Assembly: GCA_964242335.1 (NCBI GenBank) | Contig: CAXTAY010000020.1 | Location: 1-64,000 of the forward strand | DNA: 64,000 nt | Source: Lichenicoccus sp964242335 | Lineage (GTDB): Bacteria; Pseudomonadota; Alphaproteobacteria; Acetobacterales; Acetobacteraceae | Direction of reading: 5' to 3' | Shown here: piece after piece, positions 28,893 through 37,126 of the stretch | Position numbering within the stretch: position 1 is the stretch's first letter | How the letters are laid out: each line of letters opens with the position of its first letter | Translations under genes and position numbers: made by a program | Notes under the pieces: model-generated | What the model was told of the DNA's origin: nothing | What the model saw: only the letters and a program-made list of their open reading frames with translations | Databases searched by the model: none

Positions 28893-30041
28893 ATGGGGCG
28901 GATGTCGAGATTGCTGGCCGCCACTGCGCTGGCGTCGCCTGCCCTGCTGGCGGGCTGCCTGGTGACCAGCCTGCCCGCCTTCGCCCAGCCGGTCAGCGGC
29001 ATCTATGTCGGCCTCGGCGGCGGCGCCAACTTCCTGCAGGACGAGACGATCCAGCTCTCCCCGGAGCTGCCATTCGGCAAGGACCGTTTCGGTGTCGGCT
29101 ATACCGGCCTCGCGAGCGCCGGCTACGGCTTCGGCAACGGCGTGCGGATCGAGCTCGAGGGCAATTACCGCCACAACGATCTGCAGCATTTCCTCGGCAC
29201 CAGCTTCCCCACCGAGGCCGGCGGCCGCCAGGAGAACTATGGCGCCATGGTGAACGCGCTGTTCGACATGGATATCGGCAAGAGCTGGCTCTACCCATAT
29301 CTCGGCGTGGGTGCCGGCTATGCCTGGACCCATCTCGACACCCACTATGCCGGCACCAACTATCCCTACGTCGAGAACACCGGCGGCACCTTCGGCAACC
29401 TCGCCTACCAGGCGATGTTCGGCCTCTCGGTGCCGGTGCCGTGGGTGGTCGGGCTGTCGATGACCGCGGAATACCGGTTCTTCTCCGTGCTCGAACCGGA
29501 ACATTTCTCCGGCAGCGGGCTGGGCACCGCGGGCGCGTTCGGTCCGCGTCCATACGAGTTCTCCCGCAGCAACCAGGACATCACCAGCGACTACAACCAC
29601 TCGGTCCTGCTCGGCCTGCGCTACGAGTTCAACCCGGCACCACCGCCGCCGCCTCCCGCCCCTGTCGTCGAGGAAGCGCCGGCGCCCGCACCTTCCCGCA
29701 CCTATCTCGTGTTCTTCGACTGGGACCGCTCCGACCTGTCCGACCGTGCGCGCCTGATCATCGCCGAGGCCGCGCAGGCGTCGACGCGGGTGCAGACCAC
29801 GCGCCTCGAGGTCAACGGCTACACCGACAGCTCGGCGGCGCATGCCGGCGCGCGCGGCGAGGCCTATAACCAGGCGCTGTCGATCCGCCGCGCCCAGTCG
29901 GTGCAGAGCGAACTGGTGCGTGACGGCGTCCCGACCAGCGCCATCGACATACACGGCTACGGCGAGGGCCATCCGCTGGTACCGACTGGCCCGAACACCC
30001 GCGAGCCGCAGAACCGCCGCGTGGAGATCGTGATGCGCTAG
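28893..30041 (+). CDS. OmpA-family outer-membrane protein
   Basis: 382 aa from ATG 28893 (TTG 28881 and ATG 28902 are alternatives). Signal peptide to about 'LPAFAQ'. Residues ~35-255 form an OmpA-like beta-barrel with glycine and aromatic strands ('IYVGLGGGANFLQDE', 'YPYLGVGAGYAWTHL'). A proline-rich linker ('PAPPPPPPAPVVEE') leads to the peptidoglycan-binding OmpA domain: 'YLVFFDWDRSDLSDRA', 'LEVNGYTDSSAAHAG' and 'NRRVEIVMR'. The Asp and Arg that contact diaminopimelate are in 'GYTD' and 'NRRVEI'. It ties the outer membrane to the cell wall. It is divergent from the TonB receptor and convergent with cysK. Confidence 0.9.
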   Translation: MGRMSRLLAATALASPALLAGCLVTSLPAFAQPVSGIYVGLGGGANFLQDETIQLSPELPFGKDRFGVGYTGLASAGYGFGNGVRIELEGNYRHNDLQHFLGTSFPTEAGGRQENYGAMVNALFDMDIGKSWLYPYLGVGAGYAWTHLDTHYAGTNYPYVENTGGTFGNLAYQAMFGLSVPVPWVVGLSMTAEYRFFSVLEPEHFSGSGLGTAGAFGPRPYEFSRSNQDITSDYNHSVLLGLRYEFNPAPPPPPPAPVVEEAPAPAPSRTYLVFFDWDRSDLSDRARLIIAEAAQASTRVQTTRLEVNGYTDSSAAHAGARGEAYNQALSIRRAQSVQSELVRDGVPTSAIDIHGYGEGHPLVPTGPNTREPQNRRVEIVMR

Positions 30042-30046
30042 AGCGC

Positions 30047-30094
30047 GGGGTCTGGGGCTCGAGGCCCCAGCGGGTCCAGGGCGGCGCCCTGGCC
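30047..30094. repeat. Dispersed double-hairpin repeat, copy 2 (inverted)
   Basis: On the plus strand this copy reads GGGGT, then CTGGGGC-TCGAG-GCCCCAG (7-bp stem), GCGGGT, then CCAGGGC-GGC-GCCCTGG (7-bp stem). Its reverse complement matches copies 1 and 3. It fills the gap between the convergent ompA-like and cysK genes and has the strongest pair of hairpins of the three copies. Confidence 0.75.
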
Positions 30095-30097
30095 TTC

Positions 30098-31141
30098 CTA
30101 CCCCAACCCCGCGAACAGCGAAGTCGACAGATACCGTTCGGCGAACGAAGGCACGATCACCACGATCTGCTTGCCCGCATGCGCGGGCTCGCGCGCCAGC
30201 CCGAGTGCGGCGTGCAGCGCCGCACCCGAGGAGATGCCGACCGGCACGCCCTCCATGCGTGCGCAGCGACGTGCCGCCGCGATCGCCTCGCGTTCGGAGA
30301 CCGTGAGCACGCCGTCCAGCGCGTCGAGCTGCAGCACGCCGGGGCAGAAGCCCGGGCCGATGCCCTGGATGCCGTGCGGTCCCGGCTCGTCGCCGTTCAG
30401 CACCGCGCTCTCGGCCGGCTCGACGCCGTAGACCAGCATCCCCGGGCGACGCGGCTTCAGCGTGCGCGCGATGCCGGTCGCGGTGCCGCCGGTGCCGATG
30501 CCGGCGACAACGATGTCGACGCGCCCGCCGGTATCGGTCCAGATCTCCTCGGCGGTGGTCTCGGCGTGGACGTCCGGGTTGGCCGGGTTGTCGAACTGGC
30601 GCGGCATCCAGGCATCGGGCGTCGCCGCCAGGATCTCGTCGGCGCGTGCGATCGCACCGGCCATGCCGAGCCGCGCTGGGGTGAGCTCGAGCTGCACGTC
30701 CATCAGCCGCAGCATCTTGCGCCGCTCGATCGAGGCGCCCTCCGGCATGGTCACGATCAGCCGGTAGCCGCGCGAGGCGGCGACGAAGGCGAGTGCGATG
30801 CCGGTGTTGCCCGAGGTCGGCTCGACCAGCACGGTGCGCGACGGCGCGATGCGTCCCTCCCGCTCGGCGCGCAGCACCATGGCGGCGCCGATGCGGTCCT
30901 TCACCGAACCGAGCGGATTGAAGAACTCCAGCTTGAGCGCCACGTCGGCGAGCAGCCCGTCCTCGCGGGTGAGCCGCGGCAGCGCGACCAGCGGCGTGCC
31001 GCCGATCGTCTCGATGATGCTGCCATAGATGCGTCCGCGCGGTGCCGCGAACGTCGCCGGCCGGGGATCGGCAGCGGCGCGCGGCGCGGCGCCGGCGGCG
31101 TGGTCGTCGGGCGCGTGGGCCCGACCATGGCTCTTCTTCAT
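30098..31141 (-). CDS. cysK: Cysteine synthase A (O-acetylserine sulfhydrylase)
   Basis: 347 aa from ATG 31141. The PLP lysine is K81 in 'FNPLGSVKDRIG'; 'VEPTSGNTGIALAF' binds the substrate carboxylate and 'AGIGTGGTATG' the cofactor phosphate. 'PVGISSGAALHAAL' is the serine-containing ring-nitrogen site. The enzyme makes cysteine from O-acetylserine and sulfide. A ~35-residue hydrophilic N-terminal extension (His, Ala, Pro, Arg) precedes the normal start of the fold. It is divergent from an Rrf2-type regulator, which may control it, and the sulfite reductase gene cysI lies about 1.3 kb beyond the regulator. Confidence 0.95.
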   Translation of the reverse strand: MKKSHGRAHAPDDHAAGAAPRAAADPRPATFAAPRGRIYGSIIETIGGTPLVALPRLTREDGLLADVALKLEFFNPLGSVKDRIGAAMVLRAEREGRIAPSRTVLVEPTSGNTGIALAFVAASRGYRLIVTMPEGASIERRKMLRLMDVQLELTPARLGMAGAIARADEILAATPDAWMPRQFDNPANPDVHAETTAEEIWTDTGGRVDIVVAGIGTGGTATGIARTLKPRRPGMLVYGVEPAESAVLNGDEPGPHGIQGIGPGFCPGVLQLDALDGVLTVSEREAIAAARRCARMEGVPVGISSGAALHAALGLAREPAHAGKQIVVIVPSFAERYLSTSLFAGLG

Positions 31142-31171
31142 GCGCACCCCCAATAATACCGAACTGCAGCG

Positions 31172-31200
31172 TGGATCATGTCGGTCGGCTCTGATATAGT
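31172..31200 (+). promoter_or_regulatory. Candidate promoter of the Rrf2 regulator gene
   Basis: TATAGT (31195-31200) has TGGATC (31172-31177) 17 bases upstream. Transcription would start close to 31207, giving a ~42-base leader to the preferred ATG at 31249. It lies within the 107-bp gap to cysK, so a regulator bound here could affect both genes. Confidence 0.45.
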
Positions 31201-31248
31201 GGGCGTATGCTTCGACCGGAAGCCGCTCAGCAGACCGCGAGGACGGGA

Positions 31249-31701
31249 ATGATGCTGCTTCGGCGCGACCGCGCCATGATCGCGGTGCTGATCATGCTCG
31301 ACGTCGCGTTCCATGCCGGCCGCGCCGGCACGGTGAGTGCCGCCGACATCGCCGAGCGTGCCGGCCTCGCGCGGCGCGGCATCGAGCCGCTGCTGCAGAC
31401 GCTGTCGCGGTCGGCGCTGCTGGAGAGCGTGCGCGGGCCGCGCGGCGGCTACCGGCTCGGCCGCCCGCGACGCGACATCAAGCTGTCCGACATCGTCGAG
31501 ACCGCGATCTCCGAGGACGCGGCCTCCGAGGAGGGTCCGGTCGGGGAGCTGTTCGCGCGCGTCGTCGAGCCGGCCTGGCGCGATCTCGACGACACGCTGC
31601 GTGCCCGGCTGCGCGGCATCAGCCTCGACGACCTGATCCGCAGGGCGGAGACCGCGGGCCTGCGCCGCCCCCTGGCAGAACCGATCAGCTTCTCCATATA
31701 G
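31249..31701 (+). CDS. Rrf2 family transcriptional regulator without cluster cysteines
   Basis: 150 aa from ATG 31249. The N-terminal winged helix is typical of Rrf2: 'RDRAMIAVLIMLDVAFHAG', 'AADIAERAGLARRGIEPLL' and the wing 'VRGPRGGYRLGRP'. A dimerising helix follows. No cysteine occurs anywhere, so it cannot bind an Fe-S cluster as IscR or NsrR do. It is more like the CymR branch, which senses cysteine status through CysK. ATG 31207 is in frame, but 31249 fits the family N-terminus better and has GAGG six bases ahead. Its position divergent from cysK supports a role in sulfur metabolism (inference). Confidence 0.85.
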   Translation: MMLLRRDRAMIAVLIMLDVAFHAGRAGTVSAADIAERAGLARRGIEPLLQTLSRSALLESVRGPRGGYRLGRPRRDIKLSDIVETAISEDAASEEGPVGELFARVVEPAWRDLDDTLRARLRGISLDDLIRRAETAGLRRPLAEPISFSI

Positions 31702-31711
31702 AGCGGCGACC

Positions 31712-31726
31712 CGCCCGGGACGGGCG
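31712..31726 (+). terminator. Hairpin after the Rrf2 gene
   Basis: CGCCCG-GGA-CGGGCG, a 6-bp GC stem 11 bases after the stop. No T-tract follows, so termination would be weak or protein-assisted. Confidence 0.35.
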
Positions 31727-31772
31727 CGCGCGCGTGGTCCGACGCAAAGCACTCTCGATCGGTGTGGTCCAA

Positions 31773-31801
31773 TTGACCCGCGATCCGGCTTCGCGTTTTA
31801 T
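31773..31801 (+). promoter_or_regulatory. Sigma-70-like promoter of the peroxiredoxin-cysI unit
   Basis: TTGACC (31773-31778), a 17-base spacer, then TTTTAT (31796-31801). Five of six -35 and four of six -10 positions match consensus. The expected start is near 31808, with GGAG at 31815-31818 before ATG 31828. This is one of the better promoters visible in the window. Confidence 0.6.
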
Positions 31802-31827
31802 CTGCCGCTTCTTCGGAGACGAATTCG

Positions 31828-32463
31828 ATGACGATCCAGCTGGGCCAGATCGCGCCCGATTTCGAGCAGGACACCACGCAGGGCCGGATCCGCTTCCATG
31901 ACTGGCTCGGCAGCTCCTGGGGTGTGCTGTTCAGCCATCCGAAGGACTATACCCCGGTCTGCACCACCGAGCTCGGCGTGGTGGCTCGGCTGGCACCGGA
32001 GTGGCACAAGCGTAACGTCAAGGTGATCGGGCTGTCGGTCGATCCGCTCGACCGTCACCGCGGCTGGGAGGCCGACATCGCCGAGACCCAGGGATCGACG
32101 GTCGACTTCCCGATGATCGCCGATCCGGACCGCAAGGTCGCCAGCCTCTACGGCATGGTGCATCCCGAGGCCGACCCGAGCGTCACCGTGCGCACGGTGT
32201 TCATCATCGATCCCAACAAGAAGGTGCGCCTCAGCCTGAGCTATCCGCCTTCCGCGGGGCGCAACTTCGACGAGGTGCTGCGCGTGATCGACAGCCTGCA
32301 GCTGACGGACGCGCAGAAGGTGACCACGCCGGCGAACTGGAAGCCCGGCGACGACGTCATCATCGCGCCGTCGGTGAACGACGAGACCGCGAAGGGCATG
32401 TTCCCCCAGGGCTGGAAGACGCTGAAGCCCTATCTCCGCATGGTCAAGCTGCCGGTGCAGTAG
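31828..32463 (+). CDS. 1-Cys peroxiredoxin (Prx6 type)
   Basis: 211 aa. The peroxidatic cysteine is C45 in 'SHPKDYTPVCTTELG', and it is the only cysteine in the protein, which defines the 1-Cys type. The Prx6 landmarks 'VKVIGLSVDPLDRHRGW', 'FPMIADPDRKVASLYGM' and the C-terminal 'NWKPGDDVIIAPSV' are all present. It reduces hydrogen peroxide and organic peroxides in the cytoplasm using an external thiol. It has its own good promoter and is followed after 11 bases by cysI, so peroxide defence and sulfite reduction appear to share a transcript. Confidence 0.94.
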   Translation: MTIQLGQIAPDFEQDTTQGRIRFHDWLGSSWGVLFSHPKDYTPVCTTELGVVARLAPEWHKRNVKVIGLSVDPLDRHRGWEADIAETQGSTVDFPMIADPDRKVASLYGMVHPEADPSVTVRTVFIIDPNKKVRLSLSYPPSAGRNFDEVLRVIDSLQLTDAQKVTTPANWKPGDDVIIAPSVNDETAKGMFPQGWKTLKPYLRMVKLPVQ

Positions 32464-32474
32464 GAATTTCGACG

Positions 32475-34172
32475 GTGTCCGAGCAGAAGAAGCTATCCGG
32501 GGTCGAGACCCTCAAGGTCGGCAGCTATGGCCTGCGCGGCCGCCTGGCCGAGGAGCTCGACGAGGGCGGCATCCAGGTCAGTGACGATGCCTACAACCTG
32601 CTGAAGTTCCACGGCAGCTACGAGCAGTTCGACCGCGACACCGCGACCGCGCGCAAGCAGCAGAAGCTGGAGAAGGAATACCAGTTCATGGTGCGGGTGC
32701 GTATCCCGGGCGGTGTCCTGGATGCGGCGCAGTATCTCGCCCTCGACGGCATCGCCGACCGCTACGCCAACGGCACCCTGCGCATCACCACCCGCCAGGG
32801 GATACAGTTCCACGGCATCCTCAAGGGTGAGCTGAAGCCGTCGATCGCCGCGATCAATCACGGGCTGATGACCACGATGTCCGCCTGCGGCGACGTGGTG
32901 CGCAACCTGATGTCGACGCCGGCACCGCGTCGCGACCTGCGCCACGCGCGCGTCGGCGAGGATGTGCGCATGCTGTCGCAGGCGCTGCTGCCGCGCAGCC
33001 GCGCCTACTACCAGATCTTCCTCGACGAGGAGCCGGTCGCCGGTGCGGACGAGGAGGAGACGCTGTACGGCGCCACCTACCTGCCGCGCAAGTTCAAGAT
33101 CGGCATCGCCCTGCCGGACGACAACAGCGTCGACGTGCTCTCCAACGATCTCGGCGTGATCGCCCATTTCGACGGCGACCGGCTGGAGGGCTACACCATC
33201 GCCGTCGGCGGCGGCCTCGGCATGACGCACAACAACCCGCGCACCTTTCCGCGGCTGGCGACACCGGTCTGCTTCGTCGTGCCGGAGGAGCTGCTGGCGA
33301 TCTGCGAGGCGGTGATCCGGCTGCAGCGCGACCACGGCGACCGCACCGACCGCCGGCGGGCGCGACTGAAGTACGTGGTGCAGGATCGCGGCATCGAGTG
33401 GATCCGCGAGACGCTGGCCGGGTATTTCGGCCGTCCGCTGACCGCGCCGCGTCCGCTGCCGGCACTCGACGTGCCCGACCTGTTGGGCTGGCACGAGCAG
33501 GGCGACGGGCTGCTCTGGCTCGGGGTGCCGGTGCTCTCGGGGCGCATCCAGGACAGCGGCGACACGCGGCTGCGCAGCGCGCTGCGCACGATCGTGACCC
33601 GGTTCGGCAGCGCTCCGGTCTTCACGCCGCAGCAGAACGTGCTGCTCTCCGACATCGACCCCGCCGACCGCGAGGCGATCGACGCGATCCTGCGCGAGCA
33701 CGGCGTCGCCCCGACGGATAGCCTGACGCCGCTCGCACGTTTCGCGCTGGCCTGCCCGGCACTGCCCACCTGCGGGCTGGCGCTAACCGAGGCCGAGCGC
33801 GTGCAGGCGCCGATGGTCGGCATGTTCGAGGAGCTGCTGGCCCGCTACGGCCTGTCGCAGGAGCGGATCAGCCTGCGCGTCACCGGCTGCCCGAACGGCT
33901 GCACGCGCTCCTACGCCGGCGACATCGGCCTGGTGGGCCGGATACCGGGCTTCTATGCGATCTATGTCGGCGGCGACTTCAACGGCACCCGGCTGTCGTT
34001 CCGCCTGCTCGACCGCGTGGCGTATGCGGATCTCGGCGCCAAGTTCGCGCCGATGCTGGAGGCGTTCGCGCTGCATCGTCAGGGCACCGAGGGGTTCGGC
34101 GACTTCTGCGATCGGCTCGGCCGCGACGCGCTGCTCGACCTGACCGGCGACGCCGACAGCAAGGCGGCCTGA
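32475..34172 (+). CDS. cysI: Assimilatory sulfite reductase, hemoprotein subunit
   Basis: 565 aa from GTG 32475. It has the duplicated ferredoxin-like/siroheme domains of nitrite and sulfite reductases: 'TLRITTRQGIQFHGI' binds siroheme, and the Fe-S/siroheme cysteines are C427 and C433 ('CPALPTC') and C472 and C476 ('CPNGC'). It reduces sulfite to sulfide with six electrons. No cysJ flavoprotein or other electron donor is adjacent, so the donor must be encoded elsewhere. Sulfide made here feeds the CysK encoded about 1.3 kb upstream on the other strand. Confidence 0.94.
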   Translation: MSEQKKLSGVETLKVGSYGLRGRLAEELDEGGIQVSDDAYNLLKFHGSYEQFDRDTATARKQQKLEKEYQFMVRVRIPGGVLDAAQYLALDGIADRYANGTLRITTRQGIQFHGILKGELKPSIAAINHGLMTTMSACGDVVRNLMSTPAPRRDLRHARVGEDVRMLSQALLPRSRAYYQIFLDEEPVAGADEEETLYGATYLPRKFKIGIALPDDNSVDVLSNDLGVIAHFDGDRLEGYTIAVGGGLGMTHNNPRTFPRLATPVCFVVPEELLAICEAVIRLQRDHGDRTDRRRARLKYVVQDRGIEWIRETLAGYFGRPLTAPRPLPALDVPDLLGWHEQGDGLLWLGVPVLSGRIQDSGDTRLRSALRTIVTRFGSAPVFTPQQNVLLSDIDPADREAIDAILREHGVAPTDSLTPLARFALACPALPTCGLALTEAERVQAPMVGMFEELLARYGLSQERISLRVTGCPNGCTRSYAGDIGLVGRIPGFYAIYVGGDFNGTRLSFRLLDRVAYADLGAKFAPMLEAFALHRQGTEGFGDFCDRLGRDALLDLTGDADSKAA

Positions 34173-34257
34173 CCTCCTCCCCGGACGGGCGGTTCGACAC
34201 GCTGGTCAGCGACGGGCATTGCCGCTACTGATCGGGGCAGGCGGCCCGATCCGGACG

Positions 34258-34776
34258 ATGACCGATATTTGGAAGCTGTTCTCCGGCCTGAACCTCTACG
34301 AGCGCTTCGAGCACCTCGTGGTGCTGGTGCTGACGCTGATCATCGTCATCGTGGTGGCCTCGGCGAGCTGGCATCTCGCGGTGTCGGTGCTCGTGCTCCT
34401 GCTCGCGGACCAGCTCGATCCCGCTGACCAGCAGGTGTTCCAGAGCCTGTTCGGCATGGTCTTCACGGTGATCATCGCGCTCGAGTTCAAGCACTCGCTG
34501 CTGGTCGGGCTGGCGCGCCAGGAGAGCGTGGTGCGGGTTCGCTCCATCGTCCTGATCGCGCTGCTGGCGGTGACGCGCAAGTTCATCATCCTGGACCTGA
34601 AGGTGACCGCGCCGGCCGAGATGTTCGCGCTCGCCTCCGCCATCCTGGCCCTCGGCGTGGTGTACTGGCTGGTCCGCGACCAGGATCGTCGGGCGCTGCT
34701 CGACGGCACGACCGACACGTCGGCACACCCGCTTCGGCTGCCGCGACTGGGCGCCGGTGGCGAGGGCGAAACCTAG
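34258..34776 (+). CDS. PsiE-like phosphate-starvation-inducible membrane protein
   Basis: 172 aa from ATG 34258 (TTG 34219 is in frame upstream). Four hydrophobic segments: 'FEHLVVLVLTLIIVIVVA', 'LAVSVLVLLLA', 'VFTVIIALEFKHSLLVGL' with 'VVRVRSIVLIALLAVTRKFI', and 'MFALASAILALGVVYWLV'. The blocks 'FQSLFGMVFTVIIALEFKHS' and 'RSIVLIALLAVTRKFIILDL' are characteristic of the PsiE family, whose biochemical role is unknown. It lies 85 bp after cysI. No Pho box was recognised upstream. Confidence 0.82.
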   Translation: MTDIWKLFSGLNLYERFEHLVVLVLTLIIVIVVASASWHLAVSVLVLLLADQLDPADQQVFQSLFGMVFTVIIALEFKHSLLVGLARQESVVRVRSIVLIALLAVTRKFIILDLKVTAPAEMFALASAILALGVVYWLVRDQDRRALLDGTTDTSAHPLRLPRLGAGGEGET

Positions 34777-34916
34777 CAGGCTGCCGGAGAAGGCGGCCTC
34801 GCATCGGCCGCTGTCGGTGCGGGCAGCGGCTCGAACGCGCAACGATGTTGATCGTGCAACGTGTCCCAACGCGGCCCATCTCGACTTTGCCGCCGCGCGG
34901 CGGCACACGGTGCGCC

Positions 34917-36005
34917 ATGCAGGCTCCCCTTCCCCGCTCCGGGCTCTCGGCGTCCGGGCTCTCGGCGGCGGATTTCGATTTCCCGCTTCCCGAGGCGCGT
35001 ATCGCGCAGCAGCCGGTGCGACCGCGCGATGCCGCGCGGCTGCTCGAGGTGGCGCCCGGCGTCTTGGCCGACTACGTCGTGCGCGACCTGCCGCTGCTGC
35101 TGCGCGCCGGCGACGTGCTGGTCGCCAACGACACCGCGGTGATCCCGGCACAGCTCGAGGCGCGACGCGGCGCCGCGCGGATCGGGGTCACCCTGGATCG
35201 CAGGCTCGCGGACCGGACCTGGCACGCGCTGCTGCGCAACGCGCGCCGCGTCCACGCCGGCGACACGCTGCGCTTCGAGGGCACCGAGGAGATCGCCGAG
35301 GTCGTCGCGCGCGATCACGAGGGCGGCGCGATCCTGCGCTTCGCCTCGGAGGGAGCCGGGTTCGAGCGCTTCCTGCACGCTGCCGGCGCGCTGGCGCTGC
35401 CGCCCTACATCGTCCGGCCGCACGGTCCGACGCCGCAGGACGCGAGCGACTACCGGACGGTGTTCGCGCGCCACCCCGGCGCCGTCGCGGCACCCACCGC
35501 GGGGCTGCACTTCACCCCCGAGCTGCTCGCCGCACTGGACCGTCACGGCGTGCTGCGCACGACGGTGACGCTGCATGTCGGCGCCGGCACCTTCCTGCCG
35601 ATGCGCAACGACGACGTGGACGCGCACACCCTGCACCCGGAGCGCGGCATCGTCTCGGCGCAGGCGGCCGACGCGATCGGCCGCGCGCGTGCGGCGGGAG
35701 GCCGCGTCGTCGCCGTCGGCACCACCAGCCTGCGCCTGCTGGAGAGTGCCTGCGACGCCGACGGGGTGGTGCGGCCGCACGACGCAGAGACGCGGCTGTT
35801 CATCCGCCCCGGCCACCGGTTCCGCACCGCCGACCTGCTGCTGACCAACTTCCACCTGCCGCGCTCGACCCTGTTCATGCTGGTCTGCGCCTTCGCCGGC
35901 ACCGAGGCGATGAAGGCCGCCTACCGGCACGCGATCGCGCAGGACTATCGCTTCTACTCCTACGGCGATGCGTGCCTGCTGCACCGCGCGCCGCCCGCGC
36001 CGTGA
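34917..36005 (+). CDS. queA: S-adenosylmethionine:tRNA ribosyltransferase-isomerase
   Basis: 362 aa from ATG 34917. Family landmarks include 'FDFPLPEARIAQQPVRPRD', 'VLVANDTAVIPAQL', 'AAPTAGLHFTPELLAAL', 'TLHVGAGTFLPM' and 'TNFHLPRSTLFMLVCAFAG'. QueA builds epoxyqueuosine on tRNA by transferring the ribosyl part of SAM to 7-aminomethyl-7-deazaguanine at position 34. It is the first of three queuosine genes joined by GTGA overlaps (queA-tgt-queG). In frame the ORF reaches 34845, but the ATG chosen fits the family start. A hydrophilic repeat 'GLSASGLSAADF' precedes the fold. Confidence 0.95.
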   Translation: MQAPLPRSGLSASGLSAADFDFPLPEARIAQQPVRPRDAARLLEVAPGVLADYVVRDLPLLLRAGDVLVANDTAVIPAQLEARRGAARIGVTLDRRLADRTWHALLRNARRVHAGDTLRFEGTEEIAEVVARDHEGGAILRFASEGAGFERFLHAAGALALPPYIVRPHGPTPQDASDYRTVFARHPGAVAAPTAGLHFTPELLAALDRHGVLRTTVTLHVGAGTFLPMRNDDVDAHTLHPERGIVSAQAADAIGRARAAGGRVVAVGTTSLRLLESACDADGVVRPHDAETRLFIRPGHRFRTADLLLTNFHLPRSTLFMLVCAFAGTEAMKAAYRHAIAQDYRFYSYGDACLLHRAPPAP

Positions 36006-37126
36006 CGGATTTCGCCTGGGACAGGCTGGCGCAGGACCACGACGCACGCGCGGGCCTGCTGCGCACCGCGCACGGCAGCGTGCCGACGCCCAGCTTCATG
36101 CCGGTCGGCACCGCCGGCACGGTCAAGGCGATGACCGCGGACGCGGTGCGCAGCACCGGCGCCGGCATCGTGCTCGGCAACACCTACCATCTGATGCTGC
36201 GGCCGGGTGCGGAGCGCGTGCAGGCACTCGGCGGCCTGCATCGCTTCATGGACTGGCCCGGGCCGATCCTGACCGATTCCGGCGGCTTCCAGGTGATGTC
36301 GCTCGGCGCGCTGCGCAGGCTGGACGAGGACGGGGTGACGTTCCGCTCGCATCTCGACGGCAGCGCGCACCGGCTGACCCCGGAGCGGTCGGTGCAGATC
36401 CAGCACGCGCTCGACGCCACCATCACCATGTGCTTCGACGAGTGCACCCAGCTGCCGGCGAGCCTCGAGACGGTGGCCGCCGCGATGCACCTGTCGATGC
36501 GCTGGGCCGAGCGCTCGCGCCGCGCCTTCGTGCCGCGGCCAGGCTACGCACAGTTCGGCATCGTGCAGGGCGGCACCGACCCGGAGCTGCGCGCGCAGAG
36601 CGTGCGCGCGTTGACCGCGATCGGCTTCGACGGCTACGCCGTCGGCGGCCTCGCGGTCGGAGAGGGCCAGGCGCTGATGTTCGAGACCCTGGAAGCCACG
36701 GTGCCGCTGCTGCCGTCGGACCGGCCGCGCTACCTGATGGGCGTCGGCACACCAAACGACCTGCTCGGCGGGGTGCAGCGGGGGATCGACATGTTCGACT
36801 GCGTGATGCCGACCCGCGCCGGACGCACCGCGCGCGCCTACACCGCGACCGGCACCGTAAACCTGCGCAACGCCCGCCACGCCGGCGATCCGGCACCGCT
36901 CGAGCCGGGCTGCCCCTGCCCGGCCTGCACCCGGCACGGCCGCGCCTACCTGCACCACCTGTTCCGCGCCGGCGAGATGCTCGGGCCGATGCTGCTGACC
37001 TGGCACAACCTGACCTACTACCAGTCGCTGATGCGCGGCATCCGCACGGCGATCCTGGAGCACCGCCTCGCGGCGCACGCCGAGGCGCTGCGCGACCGCT
37101 GGTCGCGAGCGGACCACGCGCCGTGA
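36002..37126 (+). CDS. tgt: tRNA-guanine transglycosylase
   Basis: 374 aa from GTG 36002, which overlaps the queA stop (GTGA). The active-site aspartates are in 'LTDSGGFQVMSLG' and 'RGIDMFDCVMPTRAGR'. The zinc site is 'CPCPACTRHGRAYLHHLF' with the downstream His. 'GYAVGGLAVGEG' is the substrate loop. Tgt swaps guanine 34 of His, Asp, Asn and Tyr tRNAs for preQ1. Length and motifs are normal. Confidence 0.96.
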   Translation: MTDFAWDRLAQDHDARAGLLRTAHGSVPTPSFMPVGTAGTVKAMTADAVRSTGAGIVLGNTYHLMLRPGAERVQALGGLHRFMDWPGPILTDSGGFQVMSLGALRRLDEDGVTFRSHLDGSAHRLTPERSVQIQHALDATITMCFDECTQLPASLETVAAAMHLSMRWAERSRRAFVPRPGYAQFGIVQGGTDPELRAQSVRALTAIGFDGYAVGGLAVGEGQALMFETLEATVPLLPSDRPRYLMGVGTPNDLLGGVQRGIDMFDCVMPTRAGRTARAYTATGTVNLRNARHAGDPAPLEPGCPCPACTRHGRAYLHHLFRAGEMLGPMLLTWHNLTYYQSLMRGIRTAILEHRLAAHAEALRDRWSRADHAP

